Shown here: positions 1 through 10,759 of the stretch, piece after piece
How positions within the stretch are numbered: position 1 is the first letter of the stretch
Layout: each line of letters begins with the position of its first letter
Assembly: GCA_963669155.1 (NCBI GenBank)
Contig: OZ022594.1
Coordinates: 3,233,750-3,297,749, forward strand
Source: Arbacia lixula
Lineage: Eukaryota; Echinodermata; Echinoidea; Arbacioida; Arbaciidae
Direction of reading: 5' to 3'
DNA length: 64,000 nt
Program-made: the position numbers and the translations under genes
Notes under the pieces: generated by a model
Told to the model about the DNA's origin: nothing
Databases searched by the model: none
Seen by the model: only the letters and a program-made list of their open reading frames with translations

Positions 1-147
1 AATACCTGTGTCAATGTCAGCCCCAATAGAGCTTATAGTCCAGAAGAATGTTGGAAGATCAGAAAAATGGTATTTTTCTAGGTAATGAAACGTAATCTTT
101 TTGGTTTCATATTCACGCGACGCTCCGAAACCCGGAAGCAAATTGAC

Positions 148-712
148 TTTGTGCACGTTGCGATATAGAATCTACAAATTCCAACGAACACTCTGCCATA
201 GTGACGCTAATTCGTAAGATTTTGACGGCAAAGCAAGAAGTAATCGAAATTTGCTTACCTGTGCGGTATCGATGGGAAAATAGATCCTCCGAGAATACCT
301 TTCATAAGTCATATAAAATACATATAGGAAAGTGAAATTCTAGGTCAATTTTGGTACGAGGTGATAGAGAATTGCACACTTGTTTTGGTGGAATACTGTG
401 CGGGGAAATGGATTGCTTTTACACTGTACTGCTTGTACGTACATGTACAGTACATACGGTACATACGCCTTTGTGCACGTTGCGATATAGACTCTACAAA
501 TTCCAACGAACACTATGCCAAAGAGACGCTAATTCGTAAGATTTTGTCGGAAAAGCAAGAAGTAATCGAAATTCGCTTACCTGTGCGATATCGGTGAGAA
601 CATAGATCCTCCGAGAGTACCTTTCATAATTCATATAAAATACAGGAAAGTGAAATTCTAGGTCAATTTTGGTACGAGGTGGTAGAGAATTGCACACTTG
701 TTTTGGTGAAAT
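148..712. repeat. Tandem duplication, about 245 bp repeated at 322-bp spacing
   Basis: The stretch from TTTGTGCACGTTGCGATATAG (148 and 470) to GCACACTTGTTTTGGTG (to about 392 and 711) is present twice with about 90 percent identity. The spacer between copies holds short GTACATAC repeats. No coding potential is supported in either copy. Confidence 0.85.
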
Positions 713-1070
713 CAGCGAACCCAAAAAGTACTATCACCTAGAGTGTAACGAACTTTCCTTCTCAGGTGATCAGATGGGGAAAAACTACGCTTCATCACGT
801 GATCAACTCTTGACCAATCATATAGTAACATTGTTAGTATGTGGTATAGAATAATATATATATTTGTAGAGCGCATAAACTATTCCATAAAGTTTATATT
901 CTACTGCGCTTAATGGGACTCCTAAAATGCTTGTTATTAACTAAAATTAATAGATGCGTTTTGAGCTTCGATTTTAGGTTGTTTACGGATGGTGCTTTCC
1001 TAACTTTCAGGGGTTCCAGAGCTTGGTGGCTACACAAGAAAATGCTCGATCACCTGTCGTTACTTTTTTT
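713..1070. other. No gene seen
   Basis: AT-rich unique sequence with a short inverted motif around 872-912 (AAACTATTCCATAAAGTTTA). Nothing coding or structured is supported. Confidence 0.5.
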
Positions 1071-1074
1071 TTTT

Positions 1075-1690
1075 GAAGGATGGAATCTGTAAAAGCAGAG
1101 GATCAGTTGAACTGCGCAAACTGCGACCATGATTACTGCCTTTATACCTCAATAATTATGTAGTCAGGAGCTTGACCAAGAAGTGCTTTGTATACAATTA
1201 GTAAGACTTTGAAGGATATTATCTGCCGTATTGGTAACCTATGTGGGTTTCTTAGTATTGGTGTGAACCAAATATAAGCCTTGCACAGGTGTTTTGCACC
1301 CTCTGCAATTTAAATAATTGAGAGTCAGGGATCCCACACAGTAAACTACATTAATCCAATTTTCAAATGATGCATCCATGAACAATCTCTTTTGTAACAT
1401 CCATATCAAAATATTTTCGGATTCGCCGAATGTTGTAGACCATGTAATATGCCGATTTACAAAAATAATTATGTTCTTTCATATTCAACTCTGTATCAAA
1501 CTGTACATCAAGATTCCTAGCACTAACGGATGGTTGTATCAGAGAGCCTCCAACTGAAACACCATTTAAGTTAAGTTTGAATGTTTGCTTAGTTGTGCCA
1601 ATTATCATCAATTCAATTTTACTATCATTTAGCATGAGCCTATTCTCTAGCATCCATCATCGTACATAGTCAACATGGTCAATACATGTT
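1075..1690 (-). pseudogene. Decayed non-LTR retrotransposon reverse transcriptase fragment
   Basis: The minus-strand frame 1653-1363 reads MLENRLMLNDSKIELMIIG, then a SARNLDVQFD motif and SAYYMVYNIRRIRKY. These are the conserved segments just after the YADD region in CR1/L2-like (Jockey superfamily) reverse transcriptases. Downstream, LQRVQN-like and YKALLGQAPDY-like segments appear in shifting frames to about 1090, showing several indels. It is a dead fragment with no usable start. Confidence 0.8.
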
Positions 1691-2146
1691 TCTAGACGTG
1701 ATACAGATTGCTCTTGAGCATGCTCAGTGGGACTGAGCCCCAATGGAATAAGCCCCAACCTACATGTAAAGGGGCATCCAATGGACTACATAACGGGATA
1801 AGTGGGAGGATTAAGGGAAGCAATTAAGGTATTGTGGATGGAGAGAGGCAAAGTGAATACTTGTCTCAAGAAGTTAAGTTGGGCACTGGAGCGCCAGTAC
1901 CATTGGTAGCTATGATTGATGTTCATGAACTCCAACACTAAGGTGTGCTAGTGTATTTCAAAACCAATTTCACTTTGTATGTCCATGGACCTATCATGGA
2001 TGGACTGGACTCGGATACTTCCTTTGATCTATGATGACCACCGCCTCATAAAAATTCAAGACATTCAGGTGTTTTAAACAATACTTTGTATTTCTAATTA
2101 GGCAGTGCCTTCCTCCAAATATATAAATGAATTCTGGTTTGAGAAA

Positions 2147-2163
2147 TAATAATAATAATAATG

Positions 2164-2208
<45 letters not shown>

Positions 2209-2210
2209 TT
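2147..2210. repeat. (TAA)n microsatellite, the 3' tail of a minus-strand non-LTR fragment
   Basis: Roughly 20 TAA units with two interruptions. On the minus strand they directly follow the 3' end of the adjacent reverse-transcriptase fragment, as microsatellite tails do in several non-LTR families. The same tail-body order recurs at 46770-46800. Confidence 0.8.
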
Positions 2211-2555
2211 CAGTTCTTAGAGACGCATGATACCATTCAAATAGTCTCTATGCGTGTCAAAGTAAAAACTGGTAAAAATGTAATAATTAAGTAAAACTGA
2301 TTATGTGAACATTTGAAAATACCTAATAATTATCAAACAGATGCGTCTTTAGTGATGATTTGAATTGATCGAAGTCTGTCAATGATCTAATGCCTTGGGG
2401 GAGGTTATTCCATAATTTGGGTTCCGTATTTGCAAAAGCTCTATCACCGAATGTCTTAGATTTTACACGAATTTCAGAGAGAAGATTTTTTGATTGAGAA
2501 CGAAGATTACGACTAGGTTGGTATGTCAACCGTTCAGCCTGGGAGTTCATAGCTT
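2211..2555 (-). pseudogene. Non-LTR retrotransposon RT C-terminus, 5'-truncated
   Basis: Minus-strand codons 2550-2323 give a typical end of a CR1/L2-like reverse transcriptase: RNLRSQSKNLL, KTFGDRAFANTEPKLWNNLP and FKSSLKTHLFDNY with its stop. A short 3' UTR and (TTA)n tail follow. The upstream part is absent, as expected of incomplete target-primed insertion. A closely similar copy lies at 46800-47560. Confidence 0.88.
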
Positions 2556-2559
2556 ATCT

Positions 2560-3200
2560 TATTACACACACTGGGAATTAGTTTGGGGGTGAGCGAAGGG
2601 AAAATTTGATAAAATTGTAGAAAGAATTTGATCCGTAACTTTTTCGGACACCTCCGGACATGAAATCGAGGTTGTTTCCATGGAAGGTGAAACACTAATA
2701 AACGATTTACAATATATTATGATTAAATGTGATTGCCAAATGTGCGATATGGAGGCAATTCTCTGACATGTTTTTACAGTATTCTCGATTTATCACAATA
2801 ACGAAACAACCCTATAATATGAAATTCACAAAATCGTATCATTACGATATTAACTACTACTGCACATGCACTTCAGTACATGAAGTGGTTCTGAAATCTT
2901 CTGCGCATACAGAATATATATTCCTCTAAATGCATGCCAAATTTGTCTTGCATATTTGGCGGCGGTCGTCACTGGATCAAAGAACCAAACGCGTCAAATA
3001 TTCTATTGTGCTATCAATGAACGCGACTGGTGTAGGAATAAATTATTCTTCGTGCCGACTGCAGTTCTAGCACCTTCCCGGTATGTCAGTGCAAAGAGTT
3101 GGAGTTGGGGAGGACAGTCTAAGCGCGTAGCTTAAAACAAAGGTTTATATCATTCTCAGAAAGTAGAGGAGTTTATGAAAGAGTTGTACGTTGTGAACGT
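2560..3200. other. No gene seen
   Basis: Mixed-composition sequence without a supported open frame. The short frame at 2729-2929 has no recognisable domain. Confidence 0.45.
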
Positions 3201-3202
3201 CC

Positions 3203-3305
3203 ACTCCCCCCCTCTCTCTGTCTCTGTCTCTGTATCTCCCCCCGTCTCTCTCTGTCTTTCTCTCTGTCTTTCTCTCTGTCTCTCGCTCATTCTCCGTCTC
3301 TCTCC
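3203..3305. repeat. Pyrimidine-rich (CTGT/CTCT)n microsatellite
   Basis: Imperfect alternation of CTCT and GTCT units over about 100 bp, with CCCCCC interruptions. Confidence 0.85.
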
Positions 3306-3405
3306 TTACACTATAGGGATTCCTAGTTTTTCAAGATGATATGCACAATGAATTATTATTGTTCAGTATTCTGTACAATCAAGGATGTATATACATGTGT
3401 CTATT

Positions 3406-5028
3406 CAAGGCCGTACGCAGGATTTTTTTCCGGGGGGGGGGGGGGGGCACCATCACTGCTCCCATCGGGTGACAAGACGATCGACCCCCAAGTATAGGGA
3501 GTGTAATGAGGGGAGGTATTTTCCCTTTTTGACAAAACATAAGTTATCTTTAATTTATTAAATATCAGATTATTTTCACATACATTAACGTAACTAAGTG
3601 AGAAGAAAAATACTCTCACATATTGTGTTTGCTCACACAGGAATGGAGAAATCTTACTCTTTACATTTAATATAGAGTGAAAATGAACGACATGCAACAT
3701 GTACTGTAGGCTTGGGTGGATGGTTAGGAAGATGTAATGCTACAACGAGAGTAATAGTGATGAAAGAAAAGGAAAAGGGGGTAAACGAATTTGATCACTA
3801 TTACAATAATTTACATTATCATTTTACTCACATGAGCTGTGCAGCCTGATTATGTTTATACTCAAGAGCCTGGTTTATGCGATTCTCCAAGCAAACTTCC
3901 TTCCATAGACTTCGTTAGGGGTTGGGATGTGTTTACTGTCTCTGTGGAAAAAAGTTCTGGGGACTCGAGGCGTTTTCGCCAGCAAAAGGCTTAAAAGAGC
4001 CCCCAAAATAATCACAGACACAATGTAAAATTGTAGACAAATCGGCCAATACGCTAAATAAGTAGCCCCCACAAATTTTGAATGATTTTTTTTCTCTGCC
4101 TGATACTTACTTTTTTTTTTCAAATTGTACATTTTGTTTATATTGAATAGTCATGAATACAAATGAACACATGAAGAGTTCAAGGGGATATACTGTACTT
4201 GGAAGACAAAAATCCTTCAAAAGGTGATTGTGAGCAATCTTCTTTCCATCTTAAGTTTATGTATTGTTCATTTGAGAAACTTGCTGAAAGTTATTTGCCC
4301 TCATATAATCCACATTTTGAGTAATTAATTATTAAATCACAAATCCCTCAAATTTCCGGTACCCTTAGGCCTTTAATAGGCTTAGACCAGGGATACTGTT
4401 ATGGAAGGATATGAAACAACTTTCTTTCTTTGAACCCAAGCTCCACGCCGCTGAAAAGTTATGTGTTTTGAACAGATGCTCTTCAATCGTTTGAACAATA
4501 ACGATCATGATTGTGTGGCAACAGTTTCACAGAGAACAAAAGAAATGTAGAGTCGCGTTTCGCTTGTTCCGTTCTGTTAATGACATCACTACTTCCATGA
4601 GCATAACAAGTATCAGCAAACACAAATAAACGAGTTTTTCAAGTTAAATATCTCCGCTGCACGCAAACGCACAAAAACACCGTTAATGATAATACACAGC
4701 TTAATACATGTATATCATTTTGGGTTGAATCCCACAAATGCACAAGATGTCGGAAAGTGAAGAAATTAGACAATTTTGAAAGTAGTACAAATATCCTATA
4801 TGTCCGATTTTTTTTAATGATTCCTCATTACTTTTCGAAAAAAAAAGCAGAGTAAAGGATCTGCCATAATCTCCCCTAAATTTTTTGACTTTCTAAAGAC
4901 GTTAATTCTGTAAATTCACTCATTAAGGACAGATATGTCATAATAAAAATATGCATTGCTTTGAAAATTTCTGGGAAAGGGGGAGGGGCGGCTGCCCCTC
5001 CCCCCCCCCCCCGCTGCGTACGGCCTTG
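3406..5028. mobile_element. Non-autonomous hAT-like DNA transposon, 1.6 kb
   Basis: The ends are perfect 15-bp inverted repeats, CAAGGCCGTACGCAG and its complement, each followed inward by a G/C homopolymer. The 8-bp direct repeat TGTCTATT flanks it (3398-3405 and 5029-5036). Eight-base duplications and CA-starting termini fit the hAT superfamily. The interior contains only a short minus-strand frame (4132-3875) with a hydrophobic segment and no transposase signature. The element therefore depends on an enzyme from elsewhere. Its interior at 4187-4300 resembles the MITE at 45471-45590. Confidence 0.82.
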
Positions 5029-5133
5029 TGTCTATTGAAAGGCGAGACACGGATTATAATGAAAGCAATCGAAGTACAATTTTAGGCATAATGAGGACGC
5101 ACCAGCCTTCTCTTGGCTGTGGTCACTAGGGTC

Positions 5134-5153
5134 ATTGCTCTCTCTCCCTCTCT

Positions 5154-5195
<42 letters not shown>

Positions 5196-5302
5196 CTCTC
5201 TTTCTCTCTCTCTCTCACCCTCTCTCTTCTCTCTCTCTCTTTTCTCTCTTTCTCTTCTCTTTCTCTCTCTCTCTCTCTCTTCTCTCTTCTCTCTTTCTCT
5301 CT

Positions 5303-5335
<33 letters not shown>

Positions 5336-5350
5336 TTCTATCTTCCTCTC
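5134..5350. repeat. (CT)n microsatellite, about 215 bp
   Basis: Almost pure pyrimidine tract of CTCT with TTT interruptions. Long polypyrimidine/polypurine mirror tracts can form triplex DNA. Frames across it on both strands are artefacts. Confidence 0.95.
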
Positions 5351-6138
5351 CACATTTTTATTTTACTAAGTTGCCTTGTAAGACCAGCACCTACAGAAGG
5401 AAAACGGGCTCACACTATCGGACTTAATCCTCTGAACCAGTACCAGGTGCAGGGAGAAGAGTTTTATATTACGATCCCAGCCAACCATGGTGTCATTAAG
5501 GGGACAGGAAGCGACCAAAGAAGTTGATTGGTTGAATGGCTGTGTATATGTAACGTAGTTTGGGTTGTACATATAAACATTAATGCAGTTGTAAACGAGT
5601 TGCTGAGAATTAGAATATCTACATGTACGTAGTATGTCATTACTTAGAGTGAATGTGTATCAGTAAACAAATATATGAATCAATATATCTGCAAAAGGTT
5701 TCGATCGGACGAACAATGGATATTGATTGATGATTATGATATCTACCTTAGCAAAGATCCTGACAGGGATAAGCAAGTGAAACAGATCCCAAAGAAATCA
5801 AATAAAATGTGAATGCTTAGATAAGAAGTATAAACAAGGATATTCAGGTGAAAACATATCATAGTGAGATTTACAACACAATTTAGGAATAGAAGTAATC
5901 AAGTTGGCAGTTTTAGAAGTAAAACACTTTATAAGTTAATTAGCAATGTTACCTGAGGCTTTCATGGATCAACTACATGTTAAGATGCTTATGAAGTATT
6001 GATAAATGTATATCAATGAACATAAATTGTTTATTTGTACATATGTAAATAAATTATTCTATTATCTGACTACGAAAGATTTTCCCTTTCCTTCTATTTA
6101 AGATTTCAATATCGTGAAGAGGGTGGCTACATACATAC
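5351..6138. other. No gene seen; possible orphan exon at about 5399-5527
   Basis: After CACCTACAG at 5388-5396 an open plus-strand stretch encodes EEFYITIPANHGVIKGTGS and stops at TGA 5525-5527. The composition is coding-like, but I recognise no family and see no partner exon. The rest is AT-rich. It lies just downstream of the last recognised NLR exon and on the opposite strand from it. Confidence 0.3.
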
Positions 6139-6300
6139 CTGTGAGGATTGAGCTTGATCCGCAAGCACTGTGTAGAAGTCGTCGTGCATCTCGGCGCCAC
6201 TCTTTATCCGTACCTCCCGAAGGGACTCTGAAGTACAAATGCAGTCAGCCACGTCACGTGACACGGTGCGCCCGCAGCGTCTCTTGAGGGTCAATGTTTT
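6139..6300 (-). CDS. NLR gene exon encoding leucine-rich-repeat-like sequence
   Basis: A 162-bp exon of 54 codons, open and flanked by a pyrimidine-rich acceptor ending CATAAG and a CAG/GTATGTAT donor. Both ends are phase 0, fitting the NACHT exon donor at 6964. The join makes CLNLKTLTLKRRC, which has the L-x-x-L-x-L spacing of a leucine-rich repeat. A second repeat-like stretch is SLREVRIKSG. LRRs form the C-terminal sensing or autoinhibitory part of NLRs. A TGA lies in frame just upstream of the acceptor, which fixes the exon edge. I found no convincing further LRR exon between here and position 1, so the last exons are either missed, lost or outside the window. Confidence 0.78.
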
Positions 6301-6692
6301 CTTATGAATTGAACAAGACGCACAAAGTCAAGACATCTGAATGGCTGCAATAATTAAGTGTACTGCGATAAACATGTCAAATGGAGGTTGGTATTCCATT
6401 GGGAGATTCCAGTTTTATATAAACATGTGCATATATCAGGATCTCATTAATGAATAAACCATATCGCCTTATCATAGTTTGATTTAGTCTTGCAACTAGT
6501 CACCATTATCGTTTTGATACAACTCTACTAAGGACACTGAAATTGCTTTAGTTATGAAATGTATATTTCTGACCAATATAAGTATGCCTATTGACATTTT
6601 ACATTATGACGGTGACATTGGTACATGGAAATGCTTTTGTGTGTAACTTTGGTTAGCGATGCAATTCTGTAATTGAACCTTGACCTGCGGTA

Positions 6693-6742
6693 AGAACACA
6701 CACACACACAGACACACACACACACACACACGCGCGCGCAAA
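6693..6742. repeat. (CA)n/(CG)n dinucleotide repeat
   Basis: CACACA run with one G interruption turning into CGCGCG, in the intron between the NACHT and LRR exons. Confidence 0.9.
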
Positions 6743-6964
6743 AGTTAAACGTTGCATGAATGTTTTCTCTTTCCCCTTTTTTTTGACCAGCCAGGACTCA
6801 TGTATTCAATAGCACATCATGCCCTAAGGGTTTATGGGGTCGATATGTCACAGGTACTTTCCGATAGGTTTCTCTCTCTAAAAAAGAAATTAACTGATGG
6901 GGAAAATAAGAAAAAGGAATATGAGAAGAGAAAAATTAATTCACATTCCGATTGCCCATCTCAC

Positions 6965-8523
6965 CAGGTTAAGGCATCCCACGATGTACAGGTAGCCGGA
7001 TACAGTGTGCGCCGCCATGCCAGTGATGTTTGCATCTATCGTCAGGTCTTTGATCTTGCCTACCGTGGTGTGCTTTACAGCTGCAACTGCTTTGGGGTCT
7101 TGACACTCGAACGCTAAGTCTACGATGAACATATCTGCATCCCCCTTCTTATCAAGCCGAGAGATGATGTCAAGACCAGCACCAATATCCAACGCAGATG
7201 TGAAGTATAGAAGCAATTTATACTCAGTGTGATTGTTAAGAAGCTGCTCGATCAACCCTTCGTATTCCGGACGGTTTGTTTGGTAGAGCGATGCTAAGTA
7301 CGACCCGGCCAGGTACTCCTGGAAGAGTTTGTGAGGGAACTGCACATAGCACTGTCCATGGCTGCCTGGCTTTCTGTGTCGTCTTTCTGGAATGTGCCTT
7401 TCACGAGATAGAACTCCTGTCCTGCAACCTACATCCAATGAACCTGGACTCTCCCTGAATTCTTCTTCCGGAAAGACGAGCTGGGTCTCTAGCAGGCCCT
7501 GGAGAGCGATCTTACCGATCGACTTGAAGAGGACAAGAATGGCTTCACGGGTTCGCTGAAGTGTCACATCGTCGTACGACTCGCAGTGTTTCACAATGTA
7601 GTGATCAATCAGGAAGTCGATCATCTCACGGAAAAGCTGCGAATAGGTCTTCAATTTGCGCATTGCAAGGCGTCTCTCCCCGTCATACTCTCTCCACATG
7701 ATGCAAAGCATAGCCGCGAAGATTGGGAAGGGAGACATGTTCTCTGCGATGACGTCATTATGTTGCATAAACTGAATGAGGTCAGTAGCTGAAGCTGTGT
7801 CATCAGCAAAGAACTTCGTGATGTAGAATGCTAGGTTCTCGGGAGTGAACCCTTCAACTGCGATGAATGCGTATGCTTTTCTTAGATCCTTGCGGCGTCG
7901 TATCTCATCTGCCCTCCAAGGGCGTGACGTCACGAGAACTGTAGTGGCCTCGAATTGGCGTCTGTGCATAATCCTAGCCATAGCTTTAGCACTCTCCAAG
8001 TCACCATCGTACTCGTCTAAGCCGTCCAACACAAGCAATGCGTCGTTCTCGTGGGTCAAGATGTACTTGTCTATCCGCCAAGCCTCTACGGGGTTGCTAT
8101 CAGGAAGGTAGCTCTTAATGACGTCACCCACGGTCTTACCCTTAGCATGGCGAAGTAGTACAACCAGAACCAGCTGGAACTGTTGAAAGCACCTGCCATT
8201 CAACCAGTCCCACGCTATCTTGGAACATAGCGTGGACTTTCCAGCTCCCCCTTCTCCCTCAAGCAATAGACGTTTAGGGTACGCACCGTTGACCTTGGTA
8301 TCCAGTAGCTTACTGTATTCTAGCGGTACTTTTTTGTTCGTGCTCTTCACTTCTTCTTCCAGTTTGAGATTGGTGAAAATGTCTTCAAACTGTACGAGGC
8401 TGCCAAAGTTCATAGGGTCAACTTGAACCTGACAAAGATTTAAGGCGTAGTACTCCTTTAGGTCCTTAGCTAACCGTTGAACATCCTCATCCGCCAGAGA
8501 AGAGATTGTGCCAGTATCAAGCC
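6965..8523 (-). CDS. NLR gene exon encoding the NACHT NTPase domain
   Basis: A 1,559-bp exon, acceptor TTTTCCGCAG (phase 1) and donor GTGAGA after an Asn-Leu codon pair (phase 0). The Walker A motif is GEGGAGKSTL at about residue 464 of the gene model. Walker B is LLVLDGLDEYDGD with the typical D-G-L-D-E. The sensor region reads VLVTSRPW, the winged-helix region has MSPFPIFAAMLC, and the exon ends in a helical region before LRRs. The full set of NACHT motifs identifies a STAND-class NTPase that would oligomerise when bound to ATP. No stop or frameshift is seen across 519 codons, so the exon looks intact and under constraint. The ATG seen at 8596 lies in the upstream intron and is not the start; splicing from the Death exon supplies the frame. 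Confidence 0.95.
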
Positions 8524-8599
8524 CTGCGGAAAATTGAGAACAAGGCGCATGGCTACTCTGTGGTCGTGGACCATTACAGGAAATATAAAACAACATTCT

Positions 8600-9630
8600 G
8601 ACTGCAATATCAAAACAGGTTTGAGACCAGGAGCCCTAAAGGATGAAACCTAATTGGAAAGATCACACCGGAAGACCAGGTAGACAATGTGCAACACACT
8701 CCAAAGACACATTTATGACCATTGACTGCATTTCTAAGTGGTGGGGTGCCTCTTCCCCGCCCCCTCCCAGCCAGAGGCTTCAAAATGGTTGGTTTTGTTT
8801 TCGTGATAATGTAGCTGAACGGTGATAACTCGGATTAAATTGAAATGTATACATTGCAAAACTACAGGATTCCATTTTGGAGGGCGAAGGTTCTGTCAAA
8901 CTTAATTAACGCGTATGCAATACATGTTTGAATATTGTTTAGACTTCCACTCATCGTGTTTGGAGAAATCAGAAAAACCTCTATGTGTATGTGTGTATGC
9001 GTGTGTGTGTGTGTTTGTGAAGCAAATCCCTCTTAACAGGTACACACGGGGAAAATATTTTCAATAAGAGTATATTGCAAGGATATTGAATGTGGAAATT
9101 TGAACGAATCTGAGTCGTAAAAAGATGTACATTCTTTTGTATTATAATTGTTACATTTTAACCTGATTCAACTATCAACTGAATTATCATCAATTTAAAA
9201 GTCTTTTTTTGTTTTGGTGGTGGTAGTGGTGGTGGTGGGGGGGGGGGGGGGGGGGCGGGCGGCGGTGGAGGGGTATCTATGGGGTACCCGACCACTAAGA
9301 AATGCAGTTGGCGTTAATCCGAGTACCTCCGGAGTATACCTCCAGAGGTACTCCTCCTATACTCCTCCTGGAGTATACAATCTCCATGGAGATTAGACCC
9401 TGATAGTTCTAGAACGATACAGGAAAGTGATATTCACTCTTCGCAGATCCATAAAAATAAGTTTCGATTTCGGCCAGTTCTTTATATGACTCCTATATTC
9501 AATAGACCCATTTCCCAACAAGTGTATATGAATAAACTCACATCACGAATTACATGCTCTTCCTCTATGGGACACGCCACCATTCTGTCTAGAGGACTGG
9601 GAAAGGCAGCTCACTAAAACTTGGCGTATA
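8600..9630. other. Intron sequence with a poly-G tract and small palindromes
   Basis: GGTGGT runs into about 20 consecutive G at 9237-9256. Around 9316-9382 several overlapping GGAGTA/TACTCC motifs form short hairpins. No coding feature on either strand. Confidence 0.5.
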
Positions 9631-9695
9631 TATATATATATATTGTCATATAAATATGTATAAGGAAATATATAAATATATATATAAACATATAT
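9630..9695. repeat. (TA)n-rich repeat
   Basis: TATATA runs with short interruptions, flanking the left arm of the 9702-9837 hairpin. Confidence 0.85.
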
Positions 9696-9701
9696 ATAAA
9701 G

Positions 9702-9837
9702 AAATTGAATGAAACGCCGGAAAAGAAAAATTATTCGAATTTTCGGTCATAGGACTTTATCATAGACCTTTACCTTTATTTTCGGTCTATAACCGAAAAT
9801 TCGAATAATTTTTCTTCTCCGGCGTTTCATTCAATTT
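9702..9837. repeat. Foldback repeat with nearly perfect 46-bp arms
   Basis: AAATTGAATGAAACGCCGG at 9702 is repeated inverted at 9819-9837, and the arms continue through AGAAAAATTATTCGAATTTTCGGT. A 40-bp spacer lies between the arms. AT dinucleotide runs flank it on both sides. It sits in the intron between the Death and NACHT exons. Confidence 0.75.
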
Positions 9838-9883
9838 GTTTGTCTTCAGCTAGAAATTAGCGCCATCGCAACATACATTCTTC

Positions 9884-9885
<2 letters not shown>

Positions 9886-9930
<45 letters not shown>
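9886..9930. repeat. (AT)n microsatellite
   Basis: About 20 uninterrupted AT units, to the right of the hairpin repeat. Confidence 0.9.
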
Positions 9931-9931
<1 letters not shown>

Positions 9932-10040
9932 ATTGTTCAAAACCCACCTACACCCAACAAAGGAAATTATAATTGGTATAGTGTCGAGAAGTTGTCAATC
10001 TGCCGGTCAATCGGATCGGGGTCGCCTTAGCCACTAACCC

Positions 10041-10111
10041 GTCTCTGTGGTCTAGTGGTTAAGGCACCGGCGTTCAAAGCTGGGGGCCCGGGTTCGATTC
10101 CCGGCAGAGAC
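10041..10111 (+). tRNA. tRNA-like gene, anticodon UCA (opal-suppressor-like or tRNA-derived repeat)
   Basis: The 71 bases fold into a full cloverleaf. The 7-bp acceptor stem is perfect (GTCTCTG/CAGAGAC). The D stem is 4 bp with AGTGGTTA loop, and the anticodon stem CCGGC/GCTGG has loop GTTCAAA. The variable loop has four bases and the T stem CCGGG/CCCGG has loop TTCGATT. Pol III box A (TGGTCTAGTGG) and box B (GGTTCGATTCC) are intact and TTTTTT follows at 10113-10118, a Pol III terminator. The anticodon at 10074-10076 is TCA. The variable arm is far too short for tRNA-Sec, so a functional copy would read UGA as sense. The antisense translation resembles a commonly mispredicted peptide, so this may be one of many tRNA-derived repeats. 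It lies in the intron between the Death and NACHT exons. Confidence 0.72.
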
Positions 10112-10475
10112 ATTTTTTCGGCATAACCAATTTTTCCAAAGGGTAGATAGCTCTGGGGAACCTTGATTTAAGCTTCGCCTACCATTGTTCTCTTCATCCA
10201 TTTCTTTCACACAAAAAAAATATATATATATACATAGCCATATCATAAGGCTCTAGGAAAGTATCAGGCTCATCGCGTACATTGGCTTAATCAAATCGCA
10301 TAATGTTCATGATAGGTTAAGGTCTACATATTTTCGTAATAAAGTGTGAAAGAATGACCATTAATAAAAAACCTATGATAGGAAGAAAAGATTAATTCAA
10401 ATCAATGGTAAACCATATGCTCTATTTGAAAGATTCTTGAAAATCCATACAAAAAAATCAAATGACTATTTGTAC

Positions 10476-10738
10476 CTGTATCCAGACTTTTTGCAAGGTT
10501 AACTAAGTTAACCCGACGTAGAGCTTTGACCAGTGACGCCCGAGCAGAGTCCACCGGTACTCTCTTCAGCCAGTCAATGAGCATACGGTAGGTTGCCCCT
10601 TCGATGTTTTTGATGTCGTATTTATATCGACGAAGCTTTGCTTCCCTCACCCCCAATTCCAGGCCTACTTTCCTGTAATCGTCGGGGTCCATCAGTTCTG
10701 CGAGCTTGCACAATTCGAGGTCGGTGAGCTGGCCAGGT
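10476..10738 (-). CDS. NLR gene exon encoding a Death domain
   Basis: A 263-bp exon with acceptor ATTATACCAG and donor GTACAA. It enters in phase 2 and leaves in phase 1. It encodes 87 complete residues beginning PGQLTDLELCKLAELMDP. The six-helix Death-fold pattern is visible: an L-x-L-A first helix, DDYRKVGLELGV (the 'W-x-x-L-A-x-x-L-G' position), EAKLRRYKYD, a TYRMLIDWLKR helix, and ASLVKALRRVNLVNLAKSL at the end. Death domains bind other Death domains and are the signalling module of many echinoderm NLRs. The next exon in the same orientation is the NACHT exon, 1.95 kb downstream, with matching phase. A tRNA-like gene and a hairpin repeat lie in that intron. The open frame beyond the donor (to 10402) is intronic. 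Confidence 0.88.
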
Positions 10739-10759
10739 CTGGTATAATGTATTAAACAA

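Noticed and set aside
3401-3700. 99-codon minus-strand frame
   Set aside because: It starts in the hAT element interior and ends through its terminus and poly-G; no domain.
5132-5353. Glu-Arg repeat protein on the minus strand and Ser-Leu repeats on the plus strand
   Set aside because: Artefacts of the (CT)n tract.
7276-8426. Several plus-strand open frames inside 6.9-8.5 kb
   Set aside because: Antisense shadows of the NACHT exon, with no domain of their own.
6941-8596. NACHT exon as a single-exon gene starting at the ATG at 8596
   Set aside because: The region 8524-8596 is intron; a good acceptor at 8525-8524 and phase fit with the Death exon supply the frame, and the 3' end is a spliced donor at 6964.
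9214-9396. Gly/Val-rich open frame
   Set aside because: Made by GGT and poly-G runs.
10041-10111. tRNA-Sec, because of the UCA anticodon
   Set aside because: tRNA-Sec has about 90 bases, a long variable arm and a longer acceptor/T stack; this has a four-base variable loop.
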